Assembly (NCBI GenBank): GCA_013423325.1
Contig: BLJB01000073.1
Location: forward strand, 124,001-188,000
Length of the DNA: 64,000 nt
Direction of reading: 5' to 3'
From: Usnea hakonensis
Lineage: Eukaryota; Ascomycota; Lecanoromycetes; Lecanorales; Parmeliaceae
In this document: piece by piece, positions 20,877-32,111 of the stretch
Numbering within the stretch: the first letter of the stretch is position 1
How the letters are laid out: each line of letters starts with the position of its first letter
Program-made: the position numbers and the translations under genes
The notes under the pieces: model-generated
Database searches by the model: none
What the model was told of the DNA's origin: nothing
Seen by the model: only the letters and a program-made list of their open reading frames with translations

Positions 20877-23800
20877 ATGGCTCAGCCACCTGACTTTCCC
20901 ATCATCTGGACCGACGGTGATCAGACTCACACGCCTACTCAAAAAGAGATCGATAGCGGATACAAGAGCTCAGACGCATTTGATCTTGATCAAAAGGCAT
21001 TGTCAAATATCGCAGTAGAAATGCTCAAGCAGGCTGGGAGAAAGATAGATCGTTGTAAGTCAGAAGAACACCGCTCGTTTGTTAACGCGCCTCCCATCTC
21101 AAAGAACTCGTGTTATATCTGTTCTTATCTCCTACATGATCTGTCACTTCACATCGAGTTCCCTGTCTCTTGAATATGTGACCATGGACCTTGTTTGCTG
21201 GTCGTGGTAGCACAGGCTACAGCGAGCAGACTCGGGCGAAGTGTGTTCAAGTCAAGGCCGCCTATCACTGCCACTTGAAAGCCTCTTTTTGCCCCAGATC
21301 TACGCGTGTTGGAAGTGTTGTCCAAGTTCGTCGGGTCCAAGCTCATCACGAAGATGAGCATTGTTGGTTGGAAGCTATTCGTGCCTTGAAAGGGCAATCG
21401 TTCGGAATTCAAGTCCTCAAAACCACTAGCGGTATTGATGGCTGCCTAGGGTAGCATGGAGTCCCGTTTTATTAGTACCGAAGTCCGCTTGCAATAACAA
21501 GTCTTTCTTACTCTTCCTATGCACGCTCATCAAGCATAAGAAGCACTTCAAGCTAACCTTGTTTGACATCAGCTATAATTTACACGAAAATCCCGACGGG
21601 ATACAGTGCTTGGCCACGCAAGCGCGGCGGAGTCAGTAAACCAAGGTCAGCGCAATTTTATCTGTGCCCACGCTGACAAAAAACATTTTCAGAAAGATAA
21701 AGTTGATTGGTACATTTTCGGCCATCCTCGACACGTAAAATTCGATTCTTTCACTCAATTCGCCAAGCACATTCATACCCTCCAGCTCCAACAGCCACCA
21801 GGGAATTGTAAATGTAAGGTTTGCTTGAAGCATCCGCTCACTGAGGACGACCCTATCATCGAGGATCCTGCACCAGCCACGATGGTCACCCTCAATGGCG
21901 ATCCAGCCGCTCCGGAAGAAGCTGCACCACCCACATCGAACGTTCAAACGGAAGCCGGCCCGTCCAAACCCAGAGCGACACAGTCTTCAAGCCAACCGTT
22001 CCCCACCCAATATCTTGAAGAAGAAGAAGAAGCAAGTGAGCCCAGTGGCTCTGCTCCCAGTGGTCCAGCTTCAAGATTTTTGCCAGACAGACGTGTCCGT
22101 GCGGCCGTTAACTATGTTGTTGATAACCCTGAACATAACGACGATTCGGACTCGGATGTGAAGTCAGGAGACTTCGACGTCGAAGACGATGAGCTAGAAT
22201 CAACAGAAGAACGTGATGGTAGAGCAAAGCATGGCAAACGACCGGCTCTATCTGCTAAAGCTGCTGGTAAGCGACCAGAAAAGCGTGTTCGCTCTTCAAA
22301 AGCTGCCGGAAAGCGGCCTGAAAAGCGTGCTCTCTCTTCCACCGCCCGTGGGAAGCAACCAACCAAAGTTGCTCGTCTCGACAACGATGAGGATCCAACG
22401 AACGTGGACCAAGAACTTGGTGATCCAATGAACGTGAATCAGGAAGAGAAGGACCTTGGAGCTGAAGGCGCTGATGTCGTACTGTCGGACGGTGAGAGCA
22501 TCCATGATTCCGATTTTCCGGAATTCGAAGACGCCGTACCTGATCCCGACGTCCTCTATTACCAGGAACTCTTAGCCAAAGTCAAGCGGTTGCACATCGA
22601 GAAACTCTTCACCCGTCTCAAGATGGAGAAAACTCAACGTTTCTTCGGGCCGATGACTCAGGTTTTAGACACCGTAAGTGCAGCATGTTATCTTTACTAT
22701 TCGGTCTCGAGAGTGTTTGACTGACTTCTGTCAGAATTTTAACGCGCCAGAACCTTTACTGCACAAGATGATCACGGAACTCCCGGAGCAAGACTCGTGG
22801 GTGTTCCGGATCGGCGAGATCGTTTGCTATGTAGCAGATCCAAGCACAGAGGTCCACCAAGCCCGCACGAAAACGGATTCGAAATTTCTCGAGGTAAATC
22901 CAGAGACTCGAGAGATCATTGGTCGTCCTCCCTGGCGTGCGGGTAAGCATTGAAGAATCATGACCCATCATCCCAAGTTGCTCGCTGACATATGGGAATG
23001 TGCAGGTGTCATCACTCAAGTCCCCGATACAAAGGTCAATATCACAGCGCTTGGGCAGAAATATGGAGAGGAAGTGGAAGACCTTCATCTCTCCGGCTAC
23101 CTGATCGAGCCCTTCCCCGACTTCTTTTGTCCCGAGAAGGATGCCACGGTAGCGTCCCTATATGTTCCAACCCGCCACATGTATCCATTTGCATACGCAA
23201 TTGAATTGCACAAAGGGTTGTTTGCACGGGAATATCATGGCTCTATTTATAGTGCCATGGAGCGCATGTGTAATTTCTCATTGGTCTACCAGCAATACAT
23301 TAAGGGTCAATGGCCAAGTGCAATCCTGTACTTCGCTGGCATCTACCTTGGCGCCGAGTTGATCGTGGTTGGAGATGCGGTCCGCATCAGATCCGAATTC
23401 TTGGAGAAGCGCTGCCACGAGATCATGATTGTCAAGTCGATCAAGCTGAAGTACAATAATCTCGAGCCAGAGGATGACGGGAGCGTGACTGGAGAGAAAT
23501 TTGCGATAAGACGCCTGCTATTCCGTGGCTACGGCTACACTACCGACAAAGACCACATCAATGTAGGTGAAGAAGTACCTTTTTCGGAAGAGTTTGCGGC
23601 GCACAAAGCCATGCGCCAACAACAGAAATCTGTTACATGGTACCGCATTGGCAAGCCGGGACAAGAAATGGAGGTGGATTTCTCGCGAATTATCGGCCGA
23701 CTCTTCGAGGCCGCAGGTAAGTTTTGACAGCACCCTCGTGGGAATTCTCGCTAACATTCGTCCCCTCAGTGGTGATGCAATGGTTCTCCGGCCTCTGGTT

Positions 23801-24362
23801 CTACAACCTCGAGCACGAAGCCATCAACCACGGCCACGCCTCAATGGTCCGGATGCGCACATACGCCCGCGCCAAAAACATGAACCTGGGTTTCGACCCA
23901 CACGACAAGGAAGGCCGGATCCCCCGCTGGTTCTGGGCACGCGACCGCGTGCACGCATTGGACTTGATCCACCACGACGGCAAACGCGAGCCGGGCGAAA
24001 AAGCCACCCGGGGGCTTCCCCTCCCCACCCCCTACTGGGCCGACTGGCTTCCCCCGGCGCGCGACCCCCGCTCCTGGCGCACCATCCGCATGAACATCAC
24101 CGGCGACAACGCCATCCCCTTCCCGGGCAAGAAGACCGCCGATCTCCAGCGCAAGTTCATCGGCGCGTATCCTTACTACGAGCAGCCCGCCACTTTTCCC
24201 CCGGGCCGCTATTACAATATCACGCAGCGGGAGTGGTTCGACGAGATCACTACGAGCAATGAGTCCATTTTGACGGACAAGAAGAACCGCTTGGCGAGGT
24301 TCGCGGTCTTGCAGAAGTGGTGGAACGAGATTTTTTACTTCTATCAGTATGGGGTTGATTGA
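20877..24362 (+). CDS. CLR2: transcription-silencing protein Clr2 (cryptic loci regulator 2)
   Basis: Clr2 is a subunit of the SHREC-type chromatin silencing complex known from fission yeast. The model has six exons: 20877-21054, 21573-21631, 21693-22673, 22735-22942, 23006-23716 and 23770-24362, giving 909 residues. Introns 2 to 5 are 53-63 nt with CAG acceptors. Intron 1 is 518 nt; its phase fits and it ends with a GCTAACC branch and CAG. Residues about 65-125 form the N-terminal Clr2 domain, with an IPTGYSAWPRKR block, a YIFGHPRH block and the CKCKVC motif at 118-123. Residues about 130-400 are acidic and disordered, with a repeated AAGKRPEKR unit. From about 420 to the end is the Clr2 C-terminal domain (FRIGEIVCYV, VPTRHMYPF, FYFYQYGVD). 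ATG 20877 is the first ATG in frame. Confidence 0.88.
22254..22350 (+). repeat. imperfect repeat encoding Lys/Arg-rich units in CLR2
   Basis: Two near-identical units and a third diverged one encode AAGKRPEKR-type peptides separated by SS. They lie in the disordered acidic middle of the Clr2 protein and look like a nuclear-localisation or nucleic-acid-binding patch. Confidence 0.7.
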
Positions 24363-24849
24363 GGGGGATGGCATGGCGTGGCGTGGCGAGATTCTTCTTT
24401 CTTTTTCTACGGTTTTTTTTTATCTTTTCGTGCGACAGAGAGGAAACATCTTCTCCCACTCATGGGAGATTCGACAGACGAGTTCTGTCTTCAAAGTCTT
24501 CATTCAGCAGGCTTTCCATGTTTTTTTTTTTTTCCCGGAGATGATCATTGTACGATAGCGCGTTGACGGACGGACTCGCTTCTTTCATTTTTTCGACTTT
24601 TCAGATCGCTTGTACAATAATAAAAGTTAGTTAGCATTGCGGAACGTACATCATTTCTCCCCTCCATCATAGACTCCTGTGCTGTGCTGCACCCCAGTGA
24701 ATCTTGTAGCGAATATAAGTTGGTCATTGACGCATTTACGGAGACATGGACGATTGTGCATGGTTCAATGAGGGTGAGGACGGAAGGAGTGAGGAGCTGC
24801 AGATTGATGGCATTTTTGAAAAAGGGCCGTATTCTACGGCTTAACATGG
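24363..24849. other. convergent intergenic region (CLR2/ABCD)
   Basis: 487 bp between converging genes, with T-rich stretches at about 24385-24430 and 24520-24535 suitable for 3' ends. No gene is seen. Confidence 0.5.
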
Positions 24850-27387
24850 CTATGATGACACAGAAGGAGAGGTTGTACCCTCCCCCCCTTCCTTCTCCAC
24901 ATACTCCGGCGGCGGCAACTCCCCCCCTCCCTCATCATCCCCAGCAACCCACACCTTCCGCAACTCGTCCTCAATCTCCTCTCTCCGCCTCCGCCAGCCC
25001 TCCACCTGCGCCAGCGTTTCCCTCAGAGATTCAAGCTCCCGCTCCACCCCTTGTTTTTCCTCTTCCGTGCCGATCCTGTCAAAGGTCCACTCCTCGCCCT
25101 CTTCGCCCTGACCGAGGTCCAAGTTCCATTCATGATACCGCTTGAGGCTGACCCTCGTACTGATAGTCAGCAACGTGATGCCTCGTTCCTTGCATCGCTC
25201 GTAAAGCAGGCCTTCGACGTCGGAGGAGACGGCTGATGTGCCCTCGTCGATAACTGCGTAGCGCGGCTCATGATACATCAGTCGTGCAAACGCCATTCGC
25301 TGCTTTTCGCCACCCGAGAGAACATCCTTCCACTCCTTTCTCACGTCCCAGCCGCCTTCTCGGTCGGGCAGGTAACCTAGTCTTACGTCCTCGAGGATGC
25401 GCAAAATTTCGTGGTCCTTCCGGCCAGAGTCTCGCATATCGATTTCCGAGTGCGGGTAGATGACTTGGTCTCTTAGGGTACCGCTGGCTAGGTACGGCCG
25501 TTGTGGGAGGAACATGAGGCCATCTGTGCCTGTACTGCGGGGTCGTGACACTAGACCGCGGTAGACAGGCCACAGACCGCCTAGAACGCGAGCGATAGAT
25601 GATTTACCGGCGCCGTTCGGACCAGAGATTAGCACGTGAGCACCTGGAGTGATGGTGAAGGAAAGGGAGGGAATGAGTGGGTCGCCCGGGAGAGGGTAGA
25701 TAGCTGGAGCAACGAGAGGTACGTTCTCAAGACGTACGCCGTCATAGCCGCGGTGAAGAGTACCAAGCACGTCGGAGAGAGAGTACGGTTCTGGAGATGT
25801 GCCGCGAGGAGGATAGTAGGCAGAGGCGTGGACGCGATGGAGGGTGGAGATGAGAGTATAGACGCGGGATGTGTAGCCTGCCAGTTCGGAAAGGTCTTTG
25901 ATGCTATACATCATACGTCCGCCAGCGTCGGCGAGTGAAAGCATGAGGCGTTTGTTGGTGATGAACTGTTGCATACGGTCATGGGAGCGCTTTACGAGAG
26001 TCGATGTAGCGCTATCTGCGGCAGAAAGTTCGGAACTGCCGCCTAGACCACCCCATTCTGGCAGGAATACGGGAAGAGAGGTGATTAGATATCCAAATGC
26101 TGACCAGGAGTATTTCAAAACGAAATCTTCTAACATGTTGTAACGGATCTTGAGACGGTAGATGCCTTCCATCCAGACTTTAAGATCTTTGTACCCTTTA
26201 TCAAGGAAGACCTTCTCCATGTCTGCGCCGCCGTAAAATGCCACTTCTTCAGCATTTGCTATCAATCGTGCATGTAACCCTCTGAAATCGCCCTCTTTGC
26301 GCCCTTCTACGGCTTTCAATTTTCCAAATGGCGGTGAAAGTCGACGTAGTGCCGTTGCCGTGATAAAGTAATTGGCGAGAAGGCCTGTCAGGGCCAGCGG
26401 TCCCAGTGATCGGAAGAGCTGATAATTAAAGACGAAAAGGTCCACTAGAGGTTTTCCAATAGACGAATAAAGGGAGGCAGCGGATGCAGTAAATAAAGTC
26501 AGATCATTGGTAATGAATTGGTCCGCTCCTTGGCCAATGCCACCATCAAGATTCAACAGCTTGTAGTAGTTAAGGTTGTCGTTCAAATATAGGTCGTGAA
26601 TATACCGAGTCAGTCTGGTACGGAAAGCTATGGAAACTTTGCTTTGTAGGAATTTGATCACAGCATTGGTGTATGACGCAAAACCTGAGGAAATCGTTAA
26701 CGTCTGAACCTGTCCATTACATGTCTAACACTCACCACCGACACCGCACCACTTGAGAATCCCCCAGAGGAAGCTTCTTCCATTCCCAGCTACTAGATCC
26801 CTTACTATTTCTCCGTCGAGTCTAGTCACTACCAACGAGAGGTAGGTGCGAAGCAGAAGGAACAGCCCTTGGCTAAATAACAACCCCGACTCTTTGCTAT
26901 TCCAATGCGGGACCATGATGCTCAAAAGACTCAAGAACTGATGTATGAAGGCGATGTTGAGACCGGGCTTTGTATTGGGGGGAGGCACATGACCGGCTAC
27001 CTGCCCTTCTCCGAGTCGCGCGGCTCGTGGGGGGTTAAGGAAGAGGCGTCTGTGTGCATCGAAAGTCGTAGGTCTTGTGGGGTAGATCTTGACCTCTGCT
27101 GTCGAAGAACGATACGGCACGATTATTGTTCTCGAACCATCCTTTCCCCGCAAGCCAGAGTTGCGCCGTAGAAGTCTTTGGCGTTGAGCTTTCTTTCTTG
27201 ACTCCTGTCTCTGCCATATCCGACCTCCATACGCACCAGATATAATGCTGATGAGCAAAGCTAGCGTAGCTGCAAGGCGTGTTACTGCGGAGGTCTGCTT
27301 GTATTTTGAGCGAAAGAGGCGAACCCATGGTACGAGTACCGCTAGCAAAGGGTCTACAGAATGGCGAAGAGTTGACTGAGCTGCCAT
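24850..27387 (-). CDS. peroxisomal ABC half-transporter, ABCD/ALD family (Pxa1/Pxa2 type)
   Basis: Half-transporters of this family pair to move long-chain acyl-CoA into peroxisomes for beta-oxidation. The exons are 27387-26736 and 26684-24850, with a 51-nt intron (GTGAGT...CAG), giving 828 residues. The N-terminus has a hydrophobic segment at about 35-53. The membrane domain holds the family EAA-like motif NAEEVAFYGGADMEK at 361-375. The nucleotide domain has Walker A GPNGAGKSS (572-580), signature LSGGEKQR (673-680) and Walker B YAVIDE (693-698). At the H-loop the sequence reads ISTR (725-728), where human ABCD1 has ITHR, so the switch His appears replaced by Thr. A coiled-coil tail follows, as in ABCD1. 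I cannot tell Pxa1 from Pxa2 by eye, so no symbol is given. Confidence 0.92.
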
Positions 27388-28560
27388 TGTGCTCTATTTC
27401 CAAACTATGGAAATGCTATCGAGGTGCGAACGACTGGTGCAAGGAGGGAAGCGCAGAATGGTAGCTCGACATGTCGAAGAGGAGGAGCAAGTGGAATCTC
27501 AATCTGTCCTACCGCTCAAAATTCCAATTCCTTGGAACCATTGAGTGCATAAGTGTGAATCTGGAGGAATGATCCATCGTTAATGTCTTTGCGGACGATT
27601 CTTCTCCGCAGCCTCGGCTGCAAGAATCAAGAAGTCGACAACCGTAGAAAATACGTTGGTCAACGATGACCAAGCGGCATTTACGGAGTGCCCTACACCT
27701 TCTCCCATCATCTCGACATTCGACCAGTGAAGAGCAGATTATATTTCACTGCCGATGTGAAAGACGAACGGAGTTCACTACCATTGTTGACATATAGCAT
27801 ACATGATGCCGAGTCAGACCTCGAGACGAATGTGAGCTGCAAATTGGAAAATACAAGTCTCGATTGTCTCTCATGTGCTGATTCTATCATAGTCGCTCGC
27901 CACCCCTTTCTGATAATGATGCACAGCCCTCATGTTAATTTAAGCAGAGCCTTCGTGTTGAAGGGTGCTAGGTGCTATGACTTGTTTCAAAGCATGTTTG
28001 GAATAGCTGTTGTCTAGTATCGCTTGCGGAGGTGTTCGTAATTTGGGCAAAGCCAGGCGGCTATACGGCGTACGAGTAGCTGACCTGCAGGGCTATTCCA
28101 TCCGAGGGTCCCACCCTTTGACCAAGATTTTTCGTGGGATGCTAATTTCGCGTCTTCAAAACATGCATTGAGACGACCAAAGAGTTCAGGTGCCAGCAAT
28201 TGCAGTGGCAAGTGTCCCATTAGCTTTGCTCTGGTTGTTGGTTATTTTACGAGCTCCGAGAGCTCCTAGCGTGCATGTATGTGGAAACGTGCATCGTCAG
28301 CTTAAGCGCATCCACGTTGTTTTGTGGAGAATTGCAATGTCGGGTCATCGAAAAGAAAGTGGGTGATCGTACTATGGAACGGAACGTGGTGATCATGGTG
28401 CAGGGGAAGCTATTAAAAGAATTGAAATGTCTCTCTGCTCTTATACTTGAGTCCTCATGTCTCGAGCAAGGCATTCTTCTTGGCCAGAAAGACTGCCTAT
28501 GCCTCATGCATTAGACCGATACCTGACCACATTGGCACAGTCTACAGGGTGACAGTCTAC
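27388..28560. other. divergent intergenic region
   Basis: 1.2 kb between the ABCD transporter gene and the secreted-protein gene, containing both promoters. No frame longer than about 110 codons occurs and none resembles a known protein. Confidence 0.5.
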
Positions 28561-30054
28561 ATGTCGTCTTTCAAGGACACCTTGTTCATCTGCCTCTGCT
28601 TGGTCACAATTGTGACTGCAAAACCGATTCATACGATTGGATCACTTAGCTCCCTTCCTACTGCAAGTTGTCTTTTCCCACAGGAGTCGACTTCTCCATT
28701 GTCAACGTCCCAAAGCAATGGCAAGCACGGCAATCCGTCAGACCGATCTTGCAAGCTGCACTGCAGACTTCAAGACTTCAATAGATGGAGCGCCCCTTTG
28801 CTCGAGCTTGCCTTCCCTGTCCATCTTGCAGCACCAGTGCTCAGCGAATTCTACAATGCAATACTGACACATGCCAACGAACAGTGGTCCAAACATTCCC
28901 CGATACCTAGCGTCTGGACAAAACAACGTGACTTGGAGCTCTCTTCCCCTTCAGTACACGGATTGGTATCATGGTCAGTCGCGACAAACTTTGCCCGCAA
29001 AATGATTTCTGCGACACAAACGGGATGGACTGGCACGTCCGAAATTATTTACCAAAATGGCGGGGCGAACCAGGCTGTTGAAGCGACCTCGCAAACTGCT
29101 AACAACCAACGCTCATTGGCATCACGTCATGTGGCCAAGCCGAGCACAATCTCAATTGCGGAGAGAAGGGATTTAAAAAAGCGAGTAACACTCCGCGCGA
29201 TCTCCGTCAACGTTCATGCCGCCCTCGTGCCAGTTTCGGTTGCGGCGCCCTACATCAAAGATTTCTTCGACACCATCGCCGTCCGAGCTTCCACGGAATG
29301 GGCATTCTTTGCAGAAAGCCCACTTTTCACCATCACCATTGGCCCCTTCCAACTGACGGTATCCTGCCTGGGAGCAGACGTCCCATGGCCCGTGCTCGCG
29401 TCCGCGGCCCGACATTTCTCATCCCTCGCCGATCGCTCCTGGGCCGCTACCTTTGACGCCTTCTACACCGAACCCGAGTCCGCAGCCACCTTCGCCTTCA
29501 GCCTGCGGCTCCTGCAACAAGCGACAGTCCGCCCGGCAGCTTCGGTAACCGGCTCCCACGCTCGACGAACAAAAAGACTCCTCGAGAGCCAACAAAGTCC
29601 GCCGGTCCCCACGCCGACGACGACAACCACGCACCTAAACACCCCCCGCACCCCAACCCTCCTATCCACCTCCTCCAAACCAGGCCTCAAACTCACCCAC
29701 TTCGTCCGCACCGCCGCCGTCGTCCCCTGCGCCCTCGCCGCGACCCGCTTCGAAGACTTCTACAACATCATCGCCTTGAAGATCGAGACGGGCGAATATG
29801 CCCACACCCCGCCGTCCCAGTACGTCGCTTGCTCGTTCTGGGATTTCGAGCTCACGTTCTACTGCGATACGATGAATGTGCCGCTCAGCTTCGTGCAGGC
29901 GTTTGCGATTGATATGGCGGCGTGGAGCGCGAGGCAGTTTACGGGGTTCTATGAGGCGGCGATCATGGGGGAGGGGCCGCTGGCTGGGCTGATTTTTTTT
30001 GTGAATATGCGGTTGAGGAGCAAGGGGCGGTTGGATGATGGCGTTGGTGCGTGA
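28561..30054 (+). CDS. secreted protein of three related domains, unknown function
   Basis: The product is 497 residues from ATG 28561. This start was chosen because the first 20 residues (MSSFKDTLFICLCLVTIVTA) form a good signal peptide; the frame is open further upstream. I do not recognise the family. Three stretches, about 80-166, 218-316 and 383-485, can be aligned with each other. Shared landmarks are an Ala-Ala then F-Y/F pair with I-x-x-x-A nearby, E-W or a relative about ten residues later, a F-x-L-x-x-x-C strand (clear in copies 2 and 3), V-P-W/L, and an aromatic-rich end with F-x-x-x/F-Y. Ser/Thr/Pro- and Arg-rich linkers separate the copies. Copy 1 is the most diverged. There is no intron. 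A decayed copy of the 3' end lies just downstream. Confidence 0.6.
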   Translation: MSSFKDTLFICLCLVTIVTAKPIHTIGSLSSLPTASCLFPQESTSPLSTSQSNGKHGNPSDRSCKLHCRLQDFNRWSAPLLELAFPVHLAAPVLSEFYNAILTHANEQWSKHSPIPSVWTKQRDLELSSPSVHGLVSWSVATNFARKMISATQTGWTGTSEIIYQNGGANQAVEATSQTANNQRSLASRHVAKPSTISIAERRDLKKRVTLRAISVNVHAALVPVSVAAPYIKDFFDTIAVRASTEWAFFAESPLFTITIGPFQLTVSCLGADVPWPVLASAARHFSSLADRSWAATFDAFYTEPESAATFAFSLRLLQQATVRPAASVTGSHARRTKRLLESQQSPPVPTPTTTTTHLNTPRTPTLLSTSSKPGLKLTHFVRTAAVVPCALAATRFEDFYNIIALKIETGEYAHTPPSQYVACSFWDFELTFYCDTMNVPLSFVQAFAIDMAAWSARQFTGFYEAAIMGEGPLAGLIFFVNMRLRSKGRLDDGVGA

Positions 30055-30192
30055 CGCGGAACAAGTCGGTTTGGGATTCGAGAATTTCCGGGGTCGATAA
30101 GGCTGGCTGGCTGGGCTGGGGTTTTTGTGAAGATGGGGTTTGAGGAGTAAGGGGCGGCTATCTGATGGATGGCATTGGTGCCGGACAAGTTA
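29979..30192 (+). repeat. diverged direct duplication of the gene's 3' end
   Basis: The stretch 29979-30067, which encodes the last residues of the secreted protein and its stop, recurs in diverged form at 30106-30192, an offset of 127 bp. The shared words run in the same order (GCTGGCTGGGCTG, a T run, GTGAA, TTGAGGAG, AAGGGGCGG, GGTGC, ACAAGT). The second copy has in-frame stops and is not coding. Confidence 0.75.
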
Positions 30193-30518
30193 ATTTGAAG
30201 GCCGAGGGTGTCAGGGTCAGTAAAAGGTCTGTTGTCGAGCGATGGTGCTCGTGGTTGGGTGGCTATCTCTACAGATGACTTCTTCAGCATTAGGTTAGAG
30301 TCAATTCTCACAAAGAATTCCGAAATGGATTGCAACTATTTACATTTTTGCTTTTGCGACGTTGAGACCAGCTTCATGGAAATTGGACCACGATATACCG
30401 TTCAAAGTCTATATCCACAGAATAAAACACCTCGCTATGCGTACATATATGCAGTGCTCCCTCATTCATCCAACAGGGTGGCGTGGAACCTCGAATATCT
30501 ATTTTTCATCCTCGGAAC

Positions 30519-32111
30519 CTAGTCCTTCATAACCTCACCCTTTATTATGGCGTCGCTAGGATCCTTAGCCTCTGTTGCACGTATGTTCGCATTAGCAAAG
30601 CCGTTATTGCTGCCGTCGAGTGGGATGGCGATCCATCCTTTGATTGACCCATCCGTCGCCAGGATTTTATGGTCTTGAAGCAAGGGGAACGCCTGCTTCC
30701 CTCCCAGTTGCTCCGCAGGAGTGTCTGGGTTTGATGATTCCATATTCAAAGCGGAAGTATCTGCGACTTGAACATCACTCCTCCTTAATGACTCCAGTAT
30801 TGCGCGGACATTGAGACGCAGCGTTCGCTCGGGATCCTCGGCCTTGAAAATCTTCCTTGTTGCCCAAGGGAAGAGTGGGCCAAAGTCCGATTGCGAGAGA
30901 TGTGCTGAAGCTATGGGATAGAAAATGTGCGGGTTTGCTTCCAGAGCAAAATTTTCCCCAACGGGGGGGAGAATGGCACGTTTCGTTTCCCGCAGGTTAG
31001 TGGTCCATTTGAAAAACGCCTCACTGAGAATGGCTAACGGTGGAGACCCCTGCTTCGAATTGTAGGCCGGAAGCGGTTTGGACCAGAGGTAGGAGGCGCG
31101 ACTGCTAAGGAGTGGAAGAGCCCAGAGATCTAGCAGTGTAATGGGCGTGGAGGGTGTCACTTGAGAGACTATCGAGGAACTTGGATTTGGACGGTAGAGG
31201 GGCGTATAGCCATTTGATGGCGGAGATTCATGATAGTAAACCGACTTGATGAATTGTATTATACTTGTTGCTCCAAAAGAGTGGCCTGAGAAGGATATTT
31301 TACCCGGTGTGTGCACGTCCAACGCGTTGGCAAACATGCTTAGAAGGTCAGAATGACTAGGACTTGGAGCCACAACGTTGTGCAATTGTGCTGGAGTGCT
31401 GTCGAGTTTAAGCAGCGCTTCGTGTATCGAGCCCAGCTCCCAAAGCCGTATTTCTAGCTGTTTGTTCCGAGCCTCATCCGCTTCCGGCGACGGCTTGTGG
31501 GGAAGAGCCCGGTAATCCACAGCCTGTGGTGGTGATCCATCCGTCGAACGTACGAAGGAGATTGGAGCACTACCGTCCCTGTGCTCCGGCGCAACGACCA
31601 CCATTCCATGACTTGCCAATGAGCCAGTCAAGTGGCTGTATGCATTTTGTGTTCCCCCCAGTCCATGTGAAAATACCATGACAGGCCATCGTCCTAATTT
31701 CTCAGGCGGTTGGAGAAGTGGCGCATCTCTTGAGGCAGGGATTGTGGTATGGAAAATGAGGCGTAGAATTGGCAGGTAGCTACCAAAGACTGTCAGATTT
31801 GTGGCTTCATCGACTTGCTGAGTAAAATACCTGAGAAGCGAAGCCAGTCGAGGACCAGCACTCAAAAACCGAGCATACGCACGGATATACTCTACTTGCG
31901 GACTAGGTAGCCAGTATACAGCCTTGGGCTTCGTAGGTTGGCAAGGGTAAAATATGCGGCAACTGATAGTCGTTATGTCTGGATCCGGAGGCGGGCTGTT
32001 CGTAGGCAGGTCCGCGACTGGGATCTCTACTTCCTGAGTGCCGACGTGATAGGGGCCCGTGTAAGCAGGAAAGGAAGGAACAGGATTGAAGCGGGAAAGA
32101 AAAGAGGACAT
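30519..32111 (-). CDS. PAF acetylhydrolase-like lipase (alpha/beta hydrolase)
   Basis: The protein belongs to the platelet-activating-factor acetylhydrolase family, which hydrolyses short or oxidised sn-2 acyl groups of phospholipids. The product is 530 residues from ATG 32111, with no intron. The expected landmarks are present: VMVFSHGLGG (145-153, oxyanion-hole strand), VVAPEHRDGS (172-181), the nucleophile elbow GHSFG with Ser278, a likely catalytic Asp328 in LLDLWALP, and His404 in an ASAHLSQSDF block matching the family's His-x-x-x-x-D-F pattern. No signal peptide is visible, so it is likely intracellular like PAF-AH II. The C-terminal 90 residues are polar and variable. Confidence 0.88.
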   Translation of the reverse strand: MSSFLSRFNPVPSFPAYTGPYHVGTQEVEIPVADLPTNSPPPDPDITTISCRIFYPCQPTKPKAVYWLPSPQVEYIRAYARFLSAGPRLASLLRYFTQQVDEATNLTVFGSYLPILRLIFHTTIPASRDAPLLQPPEKLGRWPVMVFSHGLGGTQNAYSHLTGSLASHGMVVVAPEHRDGSAPISFVRSTDGSPPQAVDYRALPHKPSPEADEARNKQLEIRLWELGSIHEALLKLDSTPAQLHNVVAPSPSHSDLLSMFANALDVHTPGKISFSGHSFGATSIIQFIKSVYYHESPPSNGYTPLYRPNPSSSIVSQVTPSTPITLLDLWALPLLSSRASYLWSKPLPAYNSKQGSPPLAILSEAFFKWTTNLRETKRAILPPVGENFALEANPHIFYPIASAHLSQSDFGPLFPWATRKIFKAEDPERTLRLNVRAILESLRRSDVQVADTSALNMESSNPDTPAEQLGGKQAFPLLQDHKILATDGSIKGWIAIPLDGSNNGFANANIRATEAKDPSDAIIKGEVMKD

